Positions 1-13,338 of a stretch of 64,000 nucleotides of DNA are shown in pieces. The notes under the pieces are model-generated. The model did not search any database, was not told the DNA's origin, and was given only the letters and a program-made list of their open reading frames with translations. A program made the translations under genes and the position numbers. The stretch's first letter is position 1. Every line of letters begins with the position of its first letter. The DNA is taken from contig QYAI01000128.1 in NCBI GenBank assembly GCA_003988855.1, positions 1 to 64,000 of the forward strand. Reading direction: 5' to 3'. The stretch is from Arachnopeziza araneosa. Taxonomy: Eukaryota > Ascomycota > Leotiomycetes > Helotiales > Arachnopezizaceae.

Positions 1-33
1 GGAGGAGGAGGAGGAGGAGGAGGAGGAGGAGGA
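1..33. repeat. (GGA)11 microsatellite at window edge
   Basis: Eleven uninterrupted GGA triplets open the window. The repeat may continue to the left of it. No coding frame through it can be supported. Confidence 0.95.
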
Positions 34-520
34 TTGGGAGGGTTGCACAATGCAGACTCTCTCGATGGACGGATGGGACCAGATGATGGAGATCGCTGGA
101 CGCAAAGACGAGAAGAGCTGCCATCCAGGACGGAGACGAGAGGCCAAGCCGAAACCGCCATGGGACTGGTGCTAGAGATAACTTTAAATCGACTGTCCTG
201 TCCGGGACGCTTCGAATCACCATCTTTGGCTTCTTCCTCTCTGCTGGTGGGACGCGGCTCATCCGCGCCACAGATTCCCGACGCCATCTGCTGGAGTCCT
301 GAGCAAAAAAGCACACACTTCATCCTTTGCACAACCCATCAACTTCCCCCAGAACCGCATCTCTGGCGCTGTGATGATGGTTTACAGATCCTATCCGCCG
401 ATCACATCTCGAGCCTGAAGTCCCGGCTGCACGACAAATCTTGGTAGGCTCGCAGGGGCGTCCATGGGTTTTGCACCTGCATTACTGACCAAGGTGCCAT
501 TCCGATAGGCTCCATGTCGC

Positions 521-570
521 CTCGCCCTCTCTCGCTCTCGCTCTCCCTCTCCCTCCCCCTCCCTCTCCTT
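521..570 (+). repeat. CT-rich low-complexity tract
   Basis: About 50 bases consist almost only of C and T, built from CTCTCG and CTCCCT units. Such tracts are common in promoters and leaders of filamentous fungi. No transcript can be assigned from sequence alone. Confidence 0.8.
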
Positions 571-723
571 CGTATATCGCCGCACCTCGGAAACCTCGAC
601 CTCATGCCGCTGACTTTCTTCTTCACCGACAAGCAACGGGCTTGCATTCCTGGTTGATCTCGGCTAGAGATGCGCTTCACTCGCCCTTCAACCGTGTTGC
701 CGATGGCAGCCCTCCCCTCCGCT

Positions 724-770
724 CTCCACGCCATCCTCTCCACGCCATCCTCTCCACGCCATCCTCTCCA
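724..770 (+). repeat. 14-bp tandem repeat, 3.4 copies
   Basis: Three identical copies of a 14-base unit beginning CTCCACG lie head to tail at 724-737, 738-751 and 752-765, followed by a 5-base partial copy. It lies in non-coding DNA. Confidence 0.9.
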
Positions 771-1348
771 AGTACTTTTTCTCCGACGGCGACGACGGAG
801 ATGCACAACCCCAAACACTGTGCTTCCCAACAGTCCTCAGCCCCATTTCGTCTCTTCAAATGGAAGAGAGCCCGTCCAGAGGGCCTTTCTCAGGTGGACG
901 GCAGCATGTCAAATCCAACCACAGAGCACGATTTCTCAGCCGACGACGTGGTCATTGTTTCCGATCCCAAGAAGCACGTTGATGGATGAGGATCGGAACC
1001 AGGGTTCCCTGCCTTATCGTTTACCGTTTCAGCCATCTTCTCACCACTGCATGACATGTCTCATTCAAGACCGTTGAAACCTTCTCCACAAGCAGCAATC
1101 ACTTCATGGCACCGTTTATCGCTACTCACGCCTCATGACCTCGTCTTGATACTTGCTACAGTGATGCTAAAGTTACATACAACGACAATAATTCTCTCAC
1201 ATGTTTGACTCGTTTCCCAATTGGTACGCCATCTCTATGCTGCCTGCCATAATGGCTTTTCCTTTTCCCCCCTGTCTTCTATCTCCGCCCCATGAGACGA
1301 ACAACGATTCTGGGACTTGCTTGCCGAGGCAGAGAAGGAACGTTGTGC

Positions 1349-4300
1349 TCAACTTTCCGCATCCTCGAACATACCTGCCACCCCCTCCAAACTAGGACTG
1401 ACTTTTGGCTTTCGCTCTGACGCTGCTGGCTGCTCTTTCATAAACTCCTGCTGCATTTTACTTCGCTCCTTTCTTGCCGCTGAAGGAGTTTTACTGATAC
1501 GTCCTTGCTCACTAATACTAACTCCCTTGATATCTCTTAACAGATCTAGAACAAGAGCCCGCTGCTGTCTTGGCTGCATGCCTTGACGGGTAATATAATC
1601 GATGCACTTAGAAACAGCCCGTTCCTCAATCTCAGGGATAGAAAGAAGAACATTTTTCGGACTGTCGGTGGATGGTGAATAGGAAGCGATGATAGAAGCG
1701 ATGAGTTGAGCGAGCTCTTTATGGAGGTCGGTAAAATAAGGGTCGTTGAGAGATGACAGGCAGGCTGTGAGCACGTTGTTGCTGATGAATTCCCGGATGG
1801 ATGAGGAAAAATCTTCCGTTGACGTGGCAGAGAATTCAGGGATGATGGAGCGAAAGACGCGCAGAACAATACCACAGCAACGTCCATCCCGCATTCGAAT
1901 AGCGTGAGAAAGGAATTGAAGCAGCGGCTCTAAAATCTTTGGAGAGGTAAGGCAGAACTTTCGCATTGACGGATATTTTGGTGCAACGTCCTTATCGGGA
2001 ACGTAAGTTGATGCTTCTTTAGCGTTATTTGGCTCCTGTCCAGGGTCTGCAGAGATGAGCTCAGGAGGTGAAAATAAAGTTAGTGTTCTCTTACTTTGTC
2101 TTGCGGGATCCAAGAAACCACCAATCATCATAACTGCCGTATGAGTCAACTGTCGTAAGATACTTTCTTCCTTCATCTCTTCAGTCAGATTGTCCGAGTC
2201 GGTAGGCCCAACCTGTTTTTGTGCAAGCTTTTGCCATTCTGAGCTACATTTTGCATCCATCTGAGCAAAACATGTTGCCAGGATTGGCGGCACAAAATGA
2301 TCTCGGAGTTCAACAGGGCAGTCATCGACCAAAAGTCGGACGACGTTTAAAAGAGCAATGAGTTGATGAGATGATAAGCAATGCGCATCGGCGAATAATG
2401 CGTGTGCTAGTGGGCCAGGAAGCTCACTGAAGCCGTAGAAATCGACATCAAGTTTGCTCATACACCAGAGAATAGAATAGCAAGCTTCACGGACCGTTCG
2501 CACAGACCCACGAATTGACGAAGCCAGTCCTTCCATAGTAGATTTAGTGCCCGTGACACGAGCAAAGAAATCATCTTTGCTTCCTGCAGAGATACCAGCT
2601 TGCCAGAACCGATCGGTCAAGATACGACTTACGATGGAACGCATCTCTGGTGGAAGACCGGTCCAATTTGCAATATTGTGGAACGCGTGAGCGTGGCTAC
2701 AAATTCAGCAGGCCGTCCGATAGAATCAAGGTGGGAATTCTCACCTCACAAACTTAAGTAAATTTGGAAGAATGATTGGCAATGCACCCCGCCAAAGTTC
2801 CCGAGAAACTTCGTACTCGGGAGTGTTATGCTCAATCTTGTCCGTCGAGCATGAAAGAAATGATTTAGTAGTTCGCAGTGGTAATGCCTTGATTTAATGG
2901 TTAGTAGGCAAAATATCTTAATACGATAGCCATAACAAACCTTCAAACGAGCTTCTAACTCCTTCTGAATGTTTTGCCCCTCTCCGTCAAGTTGGTACAA
3001 GTTCCACTCCTCAATTTCATGGACTCGGCGGGTTTCAAGGTAGTCTTTGATTTTATCAAGACCTAATAGACCGCAAAAATCAGGGAAACTTGACAGAGCT
3101 TGATTCAGATCAGAAGTTTGCCAGAGATCTTGTACTGGCTTTATAAAACCAAAGAGTTTTCGCAGCCGATATTCTGGCTCGATCTTGGTAGTTCGGTGTC
3201 TTGAAATATTAGCAACCTGAAAAATCCCAGGAGCGCCTGAACGTTCACTTACACAATGGTAAACAAGAAGGTTTGGTATGAAGTTTGCCGTTTCGAATCA
3301 AGTGTCCCAGAAGAGATGATCTCTTGGACCTGGCCTTCAATCTGTGGATATACGTCCTGCCCTTTTATTAGTTCATATTCGAGGGTCTTTTCAAAATAAT
3401 CATACCAGAAGTTGGTCAGGCATTTTAATTGCTAAGCGTTGTAACTCATACATCATGTTATTCTGCATTTCTCGTACTGCTTCATTATAAGCCATATACT
3501 CTGGTCGCTCAACCGGTCTGCTCATGAGGATATGTTCTAAGACCTTTAGAGCAAATGCTGATCGTTTGTCGAGTGCGGATGTCGAAAAGGCAACAGCAAG
3601 TTGTAACACCCGTTGACGAATAGCCGGATCCGGGAAATTCAGCTCAAGTAATCTCTCACACCACGCCTCAAGGTTGTTCTCCATAGCAATCCGAGCTTGT
3701 TCATCGCTTTGGGGTTTCGTACCATGGACAGCTCTCCATCTCATGTACCCCTTCAATGCGGCTTCTACGACTGTAAACTTGGCATCAACTTGTAGATAAG
3801 GTACGGACGATTTCGAGTATGTTTCAAAAGAAAATGGTGGTTGACCATCATACAACTGTTGCAGAGAACGATCGACCTCTCCTAGAATATGATACAGTGC
3901 ATCGGACTGCTTCTGCTTGACAACATACTCGATTATTTGGGTACTGTAACGGCGATAATTTCCAAGAAATGCATGTCGTTCAGGAATTGTATCAATGTCT
4001 TCAAGCAAAAACATTAGAGATGGATCGTCGGTCTCCTCTGGCAAGCTCTCATAACGAACGAGTCTTGAAATGCAAACTTCAAGTAATGGGGCAATAAAGG
4101 GATTCAAAGCAGGAGATCCACCGATAGCATCTGAGCGCATCAATCGTGACCATGTTACCAGAACGGGTATCGAAACGACAAAACTTTTGCTCTGAACTAT
4201 GGAGAGAAAGAGATTTAGCAAGCCTGGGAGGTCACAATCCTTTGGAAGGACAGATATCTTGGGTTCTAAAAAGCTGCCAAGATTCGAAATCATCTAGTAT

Positions 4301-5506
4301 CGTTAAGCCAAAATCATGAGGAAAGGTATTGATTTGCAAACCTCGGAGAACTTTTTTGAAAATAAATATTTCTCGTCGTCAATATCTCGGGGATCAACCA
4401 CTGACCACTGGAACATGTCTTGTAAGAGTCCAACCACTTGTTGGCTATACATTGGGCAGACCAATGCCAAGAATTCTTCATCAGAAAAATGTTGCCTATT
4501 ATATAAAGCATGAAGCGCTTCTACACATGCCTAAAATAGTTAGCCAGGAATAAAGTTGAGATTTGGCTCTTACCAACTGTACAGGAATGATTGGTCTGGC
4601 AAGACTCTTTACCATGGATTGAACACAGTTACTGCCCATGATAGCTTTCGGAATTGCCCAGGGCATAATTGATTTGAGCACTTCCAAGATTTTGATGATG
4701 ACAACCTTTGCACGATTCTGTGTGACTAACTCATCTGAGCGCACATAAAGATCCAGTGTATCGGAAAGTCTCGCTAACCAGCCTTCATCTCGATATCTGA
4801 CAGCATTTCCAATCTGCCTATCTGGAAATGCTTCTGCAAGCATCGAGGACGATGTAAAAACCTCCACACAAGCCTTGCTTAAGACCCCCTCTCTCAGAAT
4901 AGCAACTGTGTCTTCGCCGTTAAAAACCTCATCCGAGAGAGTTTCTAGCACAAACAGGACAAACTCCTTATGAACTGTGATCTCGGAAGCGGCTCCCTCA
5001 GGAACATAAGCCCATAAAAGGTAAAGAAGTTCATCCATGTCCATCCAATCCTCAGCCCAACTTCTCTTTGCGATCTCGACCCATAGTTGTGCGATCTTAT
5101 TTCGTAAAAAGACAGGGTCTTCTTCAGATATTTCTTGAGATAGCCGAATAACCCACCGGCGTATTGCTTCCTCCTCTTCTTTTGAGTACTGTGCCCATTT
5201 GTGTTTGATCGCATACTCGAGGAGAGATAATGCATAGTGACGAACGACCGGTTGCTGGCTTTTGTCTGAAGCTAAGGTAAAGCCAAGGTAAGGTGCTTCA
5301 CGGGTTCTTTTTATGTCTTCGAGGAAGTCGGATGCTTTTCGGCGAGAGTCGCTGGAGGAATAAGGACCGTGTACGATAGCGAGAGCTTCTTGTATTTGGG
5401 GCAATGAGGTGGATGCACCGCCGTTTACTTGCTCAGTATCCGCAGCCGCCCCAGGTACTAGAAACCCTCCCACACCGTTGCTACCGCCATTAGTAGTGCC
5501 GTTCAT
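1349..5506 (-). CDS. MSN5: Exportin-5 / Msn5-type karyopherin
   Basis: Importin-beta superfamily nuclear export receptor of the exportin-5/Msn5 branch. With Ran-GTP it carries phosphoproteins, and small structured RNAs in some lineages, out of the nucleus. Seven exons are joined by GT-AG introns of 43-53 bp: 5506-4574, 4530-4342, 4293-3406, 3356-3253, 3199-2941, 2887-2745 and 2696-1349. This gives 1287 residues; the yeast and animal proteins are about 1200-1225. After a Gly/Asn-rich start, the N-terminus shows the family pattern of a small helix, 'LASDKSQQPVVRHYAL', then the HKW helix of the first HEAT repeats. The acceptor of exon 5 was set at 3199, not 27 bases upstream, because that keeps phase and yields the TIVHR motif. 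The Ran-binding N-terminus and C-terminal HEAT region are both intact. The 3' end faces the left edge region. Confidence 0.9.
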
Positions 5507-6221
5507 GTCGTCTCAACCTGCCTATGGATTGGCAAGTAGATTTGGATCAGCGAAAAAACCTATTTTCGTACTGAAGTGATGTTAAAGGAGGAGTCATCTA
5601 GATTGGGATGTGATCGAAGGTCATGTGCGTGATTTTCAGGATGATAAAGAGAGCAGTATGAGTTGAAAGGGCGTTTTGAAAGAGGTTGTTGCTATGCAGC
5701 TGTTTTACAATCAGACTATTTCGAAAGAGGCCGATAAATTCTGTAGAAGACAAGAACAACAAGCTATGCTAAATCATGTCAGAGCCTACTCATGAGCTGC
5801 TCAAGGCTGAGGTTGTGCACGGACGTTGACGAGGCTGAAGTTTACAAAATAATAGCCTCCTTCTTATCGATGTCGTTGAACTATGCATCACAGTCAACTT
5901 GGGGAAGATTTAACTATCTGACGTGGTCTTAGTGCTGAGAGATTGAGGGGTTGTTTGAATCAAAGTTTACTTTCAAATGACACATTTTCATCTGATCTTG
6001 GGCCTCATAGTTAATATCTCAATCTGCAAGCCACTTTAGTGGCTGGGTCAATTTTTGTGTATACTCTGAGCATAGATTAATCTTCTATACAGCACGTTTG
6101 CTCGGGTATGATATCATACACGAAGGTCCCATCTCGTTCGACGAACAATAACAACAAACCGTATCAAATGCACCTAGCCCAACAAAGTGTGCTCACCCCC
6201 CGTTCCAGAATTTGCTGTACT
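5507..6221. other. Intergenic: exportin promoter and EGH1 3' region
   Basis: The two neighbouring genes lie in tandem on the minus strand, so this 715-bp stretch holds the 3' flank of the glucosidase gene and the promoter of the exportin gene. No open frame, RNA gene or repeat is supported. Confidence 0.6.
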
Positions 6222-8553
6222 TTACATCAAACTGCACCTGCTCTGCTGGCACTGGTCCAAATATCCTTCTTCCTCTCCACTTCCTGAAAGTATGTTCTGT
6301 CTTACACCAACAACTTTAATATAGTGCTCGCCTTCTACATGCCACCATCGAAGTTTCTGTATCATTCCTCCATCAATATCATCTATGCTGATTGACCATT
6401 TCCCACCACTGACTTCCACCTCGCACTTATGTTTTGGGAAGTGGAATTCTGGGAGGAAGATCTCAGTGGGAGTGGATTCTGAAACCTTCTCATTCGCTTG
6501 GAGGCGAAAAGTAAATGTACAGTTCCGTAGGTCGAATCCATAACTGATAATTTCCCCATAGGTAGCAATGGGCGAGGGTCGGACATAAGCTTCCGCTGCT
6601 CGATACCCAGGAGAATTAGTGAGCTCAGGAGGTGCATCGGTGACCTTAGATGAGATTGAGGGTGTCTTCAGCCGATCTCTTAGATTTCCTGGGTTTACCG
6701 TTGACTCATCTGAGAATTCTTTCTTTAAGTCCGGTCTCGATCTTTGAACCAAGCTTGCTGTTGATCCGCTCATTGGGCTAGGCGGGATAGCAGCGACTGG
6801 CAGGGGTAGATCGTCAAGTGAGAATATTGACAGGTCCTCTCCATTCCACTGATCGCCTACGTGGTGTTTGTTCTGGTCTTGTCAGCATTGTTTAAGCTTC
6901 AGGAGAGAAAGAACTTACCTCACACATGTACAGCCACAAAGTGTATCCAGCCATTCCACTTCCTTCCACCCCAAAATGATTGGCATCCATAGCCCCTGAT
7001 TGGCTCGAATAGTCACCAGTTTTGTAAGCGTATTTATCATCCATGTCGTACGGAATTCCAAATTCCGTCAATACACATGGGTGATTGCCCATGTAGTCAA
7101 GTCCTTCTTGTTTTATAGCCGTCAGTTGGTCTTTAAAGCAGTTCCTAATGGCAGTTTCTCCAATTTTGACCGCAAATGCAGGGCTCGAATACCTCCCTCG
7201 TAGAATACCAAAGATATCCACATTGTAATACCTGTTCCATTTCTTGGTCATGAGAGTTAATCCATCGTAGTAATGTGGAGCATACACCATCTTTGGGTCA
7301 TCATCTTCTGTACCTTTGATTGACGGAGGAATCTCGAGAACAGGTGGCTGACAAAAGAGGATTGAGTCTTTATGTACGGAGCGAATAGAATCTCTGTATT
7401 TCCGATAGTATTCCATAAAGTAGGTATTCGTAAATTCTTCATAGTCAATGATCTCCTTAGTTCGTGGATTTTTTCGAAAATAGTCTTTTTTAAGGACTGT
7501 ATCCGTACTCGGATTCCAAACTCCATGCTGAGCCCAAATACACTCACCTAATTTCCACTCTGGATCTCGTTTATAACCATACCGAGAATCATCGTAGCTT
7601 GACGGCAGCCATGCACTCTCACCTTGCGGATCAACTAGGACTCTACCAGTTTTTTTTGGTCCCATACCTCCAAAGTCCCACGTATCGATTTCAACAGCCC
7701 TTCCCGAACCTGTGAGAATGCCTTGCCATGCCGTCGGTGATGTCCCTTTCTGCAATTTCTGTTCGCTTGGAATTTGAGTAATGTCCGCCCAACCAACTAG
7801 ACCTCGATTCGGCTCATTCATGCTTTCCCAGCCTATCACAATTTCATTTTCTAGATCCCCGGCCTCGTGAATCCTCTTAGCAAGATGGGTTAGAGCGCCA
7901 ATGTAGTGATCTTGTAAATAATCTTGGATATTCTTTCCGTCGATAATACATTTAGGAGCGAAGTCTCGGCCCGCGAAGTAAAATGTAAAGATAGTCTGGC
8001 ATACTAGCCGATAGTAGTTTGTTGACCAGATCATTTTCGGAAAATTTTCTGGTTCCGGATATGTGTTGTGCACCAGTGCTGCCTCTGTTGCTGCAAAACT
8101 CTGAGGATTAAGCCCACAGGCATAGAGAGTCCACATCGGCGCTCCTGAACCTCCCGAAAACCTTGACCAAACATCTTGATGAGGATCCATGAATATATAG
8201 AAACCATATCCCTTGGCAAGTCTGAGTATTTCGATCGTATGCTGTATCCATTCTTCGTCGTATTTCCCTGGTCTAGAAGGTTCAATTGCCTCCCATGTAA
8301 AGACATATCTGATCGTGTTGTATCCCCATCGTTTCAGCCTTGAGAAATGGATATGGGCATCTTCTGGCGGGAATGGTCGAGCATGAAAGTTAACACTATC
8401 TCCGTCAAAGAAGTCTTCGGATATATGCGAGGGTAGGTTTGGATTGCTTGGGTATTTGGCATCACCGGCTAGGTTGATACCTCGAAGCGTTACTTGTCTG
8501 CCATGCGCATCTTGGAAACGACCGTTCTCGATGGTCAACCGGAGAGACGACAT
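6222..8553 (-). CDS. EGH1: GH5 steryl-beta-glucosidase (EGCrP2/Egh1 type)
   Basis: Glycoside hydrolase family 5 enzyme of the endoglycoceramidase-related group. Its yeast and Cryptococcus relatives (Egh1, EGCrP2) hydrolyse ergosterol beta-glucoside, and some also glucosylceramide. The exons 8553-6919 and 6872-6222 encode 761 residues, essentially the length of yeast Egh1 (764). The GH5 barrel starts almost at residue 1 (LRGINLAGD at 23-31). The acid/base Glu is E247 in SMNEPN and the nucleophile Glu is E497 in VLTEFGIPY. No signal peptide is visible, so it is probably cytosolic or vacuole-associated. The acceptor at 6873 was preferred to one nearer the exon because it restores the conserved GDQWNGEDLSIFS stretch in phase. 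A Ser/Pro-rich linker (about 565-620) leads to a C-terminal beta domain. The gene shares a 485-bp divergent promoter region with SKI3. Confidence 0.92.
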
Positions 8554-9038
8554 ACTAGCAAATGATGACGAATCCGAAAAACACTGCGAGGGCTATCGGC
8601 GTGCGCTAAACAAGAGGCACAGTCCGGGAAAGGAGAGCTGTGTTTAACGTCAAGGATAGGGTGAAGAGTGTGATTGATGAAGGCTCGAGACTAAGTTCAC
8701 TTTGCAGCTTTTGGTCTGGCTGTATCCCAGGGAGTGCTATAATGAATGCATGAGAGGGAGAGGAGATAGGAAATCGGATTCATAGTACTAAGCCATTCAG
8801 AGGACGTAATGTAAAAGCAGAGCTGCTGAATAACTGTGGCGTTGTCCGGCTGAGAGTGGATATCGGAACAACATGCACAATCGCCGACATTCAACTGGGG
8901 TCTTTCTCCCCACCACAAACCACAAGGCTGTGAAAGTTGTGACTAACATAAAGAGAGAGAACTACAACAAGGAAGACAAGCACTTGGGTTGATCTCTGGC
9001 TCGCCAACTATGCCAGACGTGAGGGAGGCATTGGAATT
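8554..9038. promoter_or_regulatory. Divergent promoter region EGH1 / SKI3
   Basis: 485 bp separate the two start codons, which point away from each other. The SKI3 side contains a 17-codon upstream frame (9010-9063) that overlaps the SKI3 start in another frame. No TATA box or other element is clear. Confidence 0.5.
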
Positions 9039-12000
9039 ATGTCAGGAGCAAAAGGCGCCTTAAAGGCCATCGGCGCTGCCGTCAAGGCCCAAAAATACGA
9101 TGATGCCGTACAAGAAGCACAGAAGCTGCTTGCATCAGATCCCAGAAACTACCAGGCGTGAGTTTTAACACACATTCCTGAACTTGGAGACTAACTTATC
9201 CAGGTGTATTTTTCTTGGCTTCGCACTGGCCAAGCAGAACAAACATGCGGATGCTGAAAAGGCTTATGATACAGCAACCAAGATCAAAGACAATGAGCCG
9301 CAAGCATGGCAAGGTTTGATTCAACTTTACGAGAAGCAGGGATCTGAGAAATTAGCTTTGTATCAAATAGCAGCTCTGAAGCTAGCAGAAATCTACCAGA
9401 CAGCAGACGAGAAGTATAAATGCCAAGTTGTGGTCGACACATTTATTGGATTTGCAAAGCACCAAGGGACACGTCTGCAGCAGAAGAAGTCGTTGGAGTT
9501 AATACTGCCAACAAGCCCAATCTACGATTATCTAGATGGTAGAGTGCCGCATCCAGCGCATACTTATTCAATTATGGCACAAATCACCGAATTTGAAGAA
9601 AAGGAGCGCATCAACAAGGAAATTGGCGAACGACGGACTAGACTTGGTGCTAAAATTAGTCAAGTTACGGTCGATGTTAAGCGAGAAGTCATGAAAGACT
9701 CGGACCTGGAAGATTTGTACAGCAATATCATTGATTGGAGTCAAGACGATGATGTCCGACGTCAGCATGAAGAGAAGTTACTTGTCAGATGCGTCGAGGC
9801 TATGACTGTTCTTGCAGGACCCGAAAAAGTGGAGAAGCGGACTAAGGCGTTGAAACTTGCAGCTGGAATGGTCATCATAAAGCATCCCTTTAAGGTAGCT
9901 TGGGATATTGCGGTGGAATGGCAAGATCCAGACAGTATCGAGAACATGGATGTCAATGTCTTGCGCGAGTATTACATATTCTTTCCAACCAGTGGCTTAG
10001 GACAAGTCTTGCGCGGCTTTTTGAGTAGCGAGATATCACCCTTTTCCACTCCACCGCCGCCAGTACAAAGAGAAACCGCTTCTGATGAAAGTGAAGATGA
10101 AGATGATGAGGGAGGGGGTGTGTCATTAGATGGTCCTGTGTCTGGGGAAGATCGCCTACTTTTGATGACAGAAGGTATAGCAGATTCTGGCAAATCAATT
10201 CTTGCGCATCGATTGATGGGGGAATACTACCAGTTCCTTGAAGAATATGAAAGTGTAGTTGAACTAATGCGCAATTGTCAAAGATTGCTCATTGATGAGT
10301 CTGGTAGAACTGGTCTCCAATTTGACCACTCTTCAGAGAGCAGTACTGCACTTTTAGGAACGGCTTTGGTCTACTATCAGTCGCCGAGGAACCATCCTGA
10401 AGCCAAAGTGTTGTTTGATGGGATTCTTGCCCGCAACCCTACCTCCACTGCAGCATTGATGGGAATTGGTCTTGTCTACGAAGAGGAAGAAGATTTTCCT
10501 GCTGCTATAGACTTCTTGGGACGTGCTCTGAATCGGGATCCGAGCAATATTAGACTTAAGACAGAAGCAGCCTGGGTCAAGGCATTAAATGGTGACTATT
10601 CTAAAGGCAAAAAGGAACTTGAAGAGTGCCTTTCTAAGATGGATGGCAAAGATCTGAAGTCTAAGGACTTGGTCGCCCAGACTCAGTATCGGGTTGGTGT
10701 CTGCCTCTGGAACATTGATCCCTCCAAAACCGCGCGAAAAGATAGAAATGGGGCCTACTCCTACTTTCTAGCTGCTTTGAAGAGCAATTTGAATTTTGCA
10801 CCAGCCTACACAAGTCTTGGTTTCTTCTATGCTGACTACTTGAAAGATAAGAAGAGGTCCCGAAAATGCTTTCAGAAGGCTTTTGAACTCTCTGCCTCAG
10901 AAGTTGAAGCTGCTGAACGACTCGCGCGTATATTCGCAGAGCAGGGTGAGTGGGATCTTGTCGAAGTCGTTGCTCAACGAGTCGTCGACTCTGGAAAAGT
11001 TAGACCGGCACCTGGCTCGAAGAAGAAAGGTACTAGCTGGCCATTTGCGGCCTTGGGAGTCGCCGAGCTGAATAAACAAGACTACACGAAAAGCATAGTG
11101 TCCTTCCAGTCAGCCCTTAGAATTACGCCTAACGACTATCACTCTTGGGTTGGACTGGGGGAGAGTTATCATAGCTCTGGTCGATACATCGCAGCAACCA
11201 AAGCTTTTCAACACGCAGAAAAGTTTGAACACGACGTCGAGCAACAAAATTCTGGTGAAACGTGGTTTGCCAAGTATATGTTGTCTAACGTCAAGCGAGA
11301 ACTAGGAGATTATGACAACGCTATCACTGGCTATAAATATGTCCTTAGCATGCGCCCAAATGAATTCGGCGTATCCATCGCCCTTTTACAAACCCTTGTC
11401 GACGCTGCTTGGGATGGGGTCGAGAAAGGCCTATTCGGGTATGCTGTTCAACGTGCTTCTGAAACGATTGATACTGCGGTTGTCCTGATAGAAAGTCGAA
11501 TAGATGCATTTAATCTGTGGAGAGCTGTGGGAGATGCTTGCACAATATTCTCATGGGTTCAGGGCCGTCTCTCGGAGTTCCCAGATACCAAGATCCGGCA
11601 AATATTACAGACCAGCCAGGAGAAGGATGTTTACGGCATTTTAGCGGATATCGATGCAGTAGGATTTGATATTGTGTTTGCTAAAGGACTCTATCCTGAT
11701 GATGAGAAAGATGGTGTGAATCTAACTAGATGCTTGCATGCATCAATTCTCGCTCATAAACGAGCGATCTATGCCTCAGCCCACGATGTACATGCTCAAG
11801 CTGTTGCATATTACAATTTAGGATGGGCTGAGCATAGGGCACATATTTGTCTCTGTGCAGGACTCAAAAAAAAGTCTACGAGATATATCAAAACGGCTGT
11901 CAGATGCTTTAAAAGAGCCATCGAACTTGAAGCCGGCAATTCTGAATTCTGGAACGCTCTTGGAGTAGTCACTAGCGAGCTTAATCCGAAAGTTGCCCAG

Positions 12001-13338
12001 CATTCATTCGTTCGAAGTCTATTTTTGAACGAGAGAAGTGCCCAGACGTGGACAAACCTTGGGACCCTTTATCTGCTACAGAACGACTACTTTTTAGCAA
12101 ATGAAGCATTCACGAGGGCCCAGTCAAGCGATCCTGACTTTGCACATGCCTGGGTTGGACAAGGTCTTTTAGCATTGTTGATTTCAGGCGACATCAATGA
12201 GGCTCATCTCTTGTTCACACATGCTATGGAAATCTCAGAATCTTCATCAATTATTACCAAGTGCCAATACTCACAATCAACTTTCGATCAGCTATTGTCA
12301 TCAAAGTCCATGTCTGGTATTACCAACCTTGTCCAACCGATTTTCGCGTTGAAACAGCTTCAGTCTATGGTTCTAGGGGATGTACAATATCGACATCTCT
12401 CGACGCTCTTTTTAGAGCGTTTAAATGACATATCCTCAGCACAAGAAATGCTATCGAACATTTGTGCTTCTGTAGAATCTGATTACGAAGTGACTGAATC
12501 TCCTCTCTCCCTTTCCCGTTTCGCGCTTGCTAAGGCAGATCTTGCTCGATCTCAACTTGCCTCTGGATTATATTCCGAAGCTGTCGAATCAGGCGAAACC
12601 GCGATACAACTTAGTGCTGAGGACGCAGGAAATGAACTCTCAGCTGAGGCGCGTCAAAAATGCAGGTTGTCTGCTCATCTGACCGTTGGTCTTGCACAGC
12701 ATTACCTGGAAAATACGGAAGCCGCATGGCAATATTTTGTGGAAGCTCTGCAGGAGACCAGCGGAAATCCTGATGCGGTGTGTCTACTGACCCAGATCAT
12801 TTGCGCCAAAGGAAACGTAGAATCTCGGGACAGCGCTCGGAGTCGTCTTTTCGATGTGGTTGAGACGCATCCTGACCACGTTCAATCCATCCTTCTCTTG
12901 GGCATTATTGCACTTCTTGATCGTGATACTGAATCTCTCGAGGCAGTGACAGCTACTCTTCAAGATCTTAGAGCCACAAACGCTATTTCAGATAGCGAAC
13001 AAGCTCAAGTTGGAGAGGTTCTAAGAGCCATCGCTGCGCTCTCAGAAGGTGACGTCCAAAAGAATGTCCTTGCTGAGATTCAGACTGATATCTTCTTGCA
13101 CCCTTATCAGCCGTCTGGCTGGAGTCAATTGAGTGAGGTGGATGGAGATGGCTATGCGGCTGAGATGGCCCTGAAAACAGCTTTGAAGGCAATCCCGCCG
13201 GGAGGAAAGTTGGAAGCTGAGGAGTTATCCAAGACGTTTGCTGGTACTGGTAGAGTTGGTGATGCTCAGAAAGCGATCTTCGTTGCGCCTTGGGGTAAAC
13301 AGGGATGGGATGCATTGGGGACAGCTGTGCGAGGATGA
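9039..13338 (+). CDS. SKI3: Ski3, TPR scaffold of the SKI complex
   Basis: Superkiller protein 3 is the tetratricopeptide scaffold of the cytoplasmic Ski2-Ski3-Ski8 complex, which feeds mRNA 3'-5' into the exosome. A short first exon (9039-9157) is joined through a 46-bp intron (branch CTAAC, acceptor at 9203) to a single long exon, 9204-13338. The product has 1417 residues, the usual length for the family (yeast 1432). TPR motifs are visible at the N-terminus (FALAKQNKHADAEKAYDTA, then WQGL), and dense TPR arrays run through the centre, for example AALMGIGLVYEEEEDFPAAIDFLGRAL, split here only by the protein's own order. An acidic Ser/Asp/Glu-rich insert sits near residue 300. The ATG at 9039 was chosen because it is in phase with exon 2; the ATG at 9010 is in another frame. 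Confidence 0.93.

Larger units (their letters stand above)
34..1348. other. Intergenic region, no supported gene
   Basis: Several short open frames exist on both strands here, but none resembles a known protein and none has convincing splice or start context. The stretch holds a pyrimidine tract at 521-570 and a 14-bp tandem repeat at 724-770. It lies downstream of the exportin gene's 3' end. It probably also includes the promoter or leader of a gene outside the window, which is inference. Confidence 0.6.

Noticed and set aside
391..830. Minus-strand frames rich in Arg/Glu near the left edge
   Set aside because: They read through the CT-rich tract and the 14-bp repeat; composition explains them.
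8697..8918. Minus-strand frame of 73 codons in the EGH1/SKI3 spacer
   Set aside because: No resemblance to a family and it lies in a divergent promoter.
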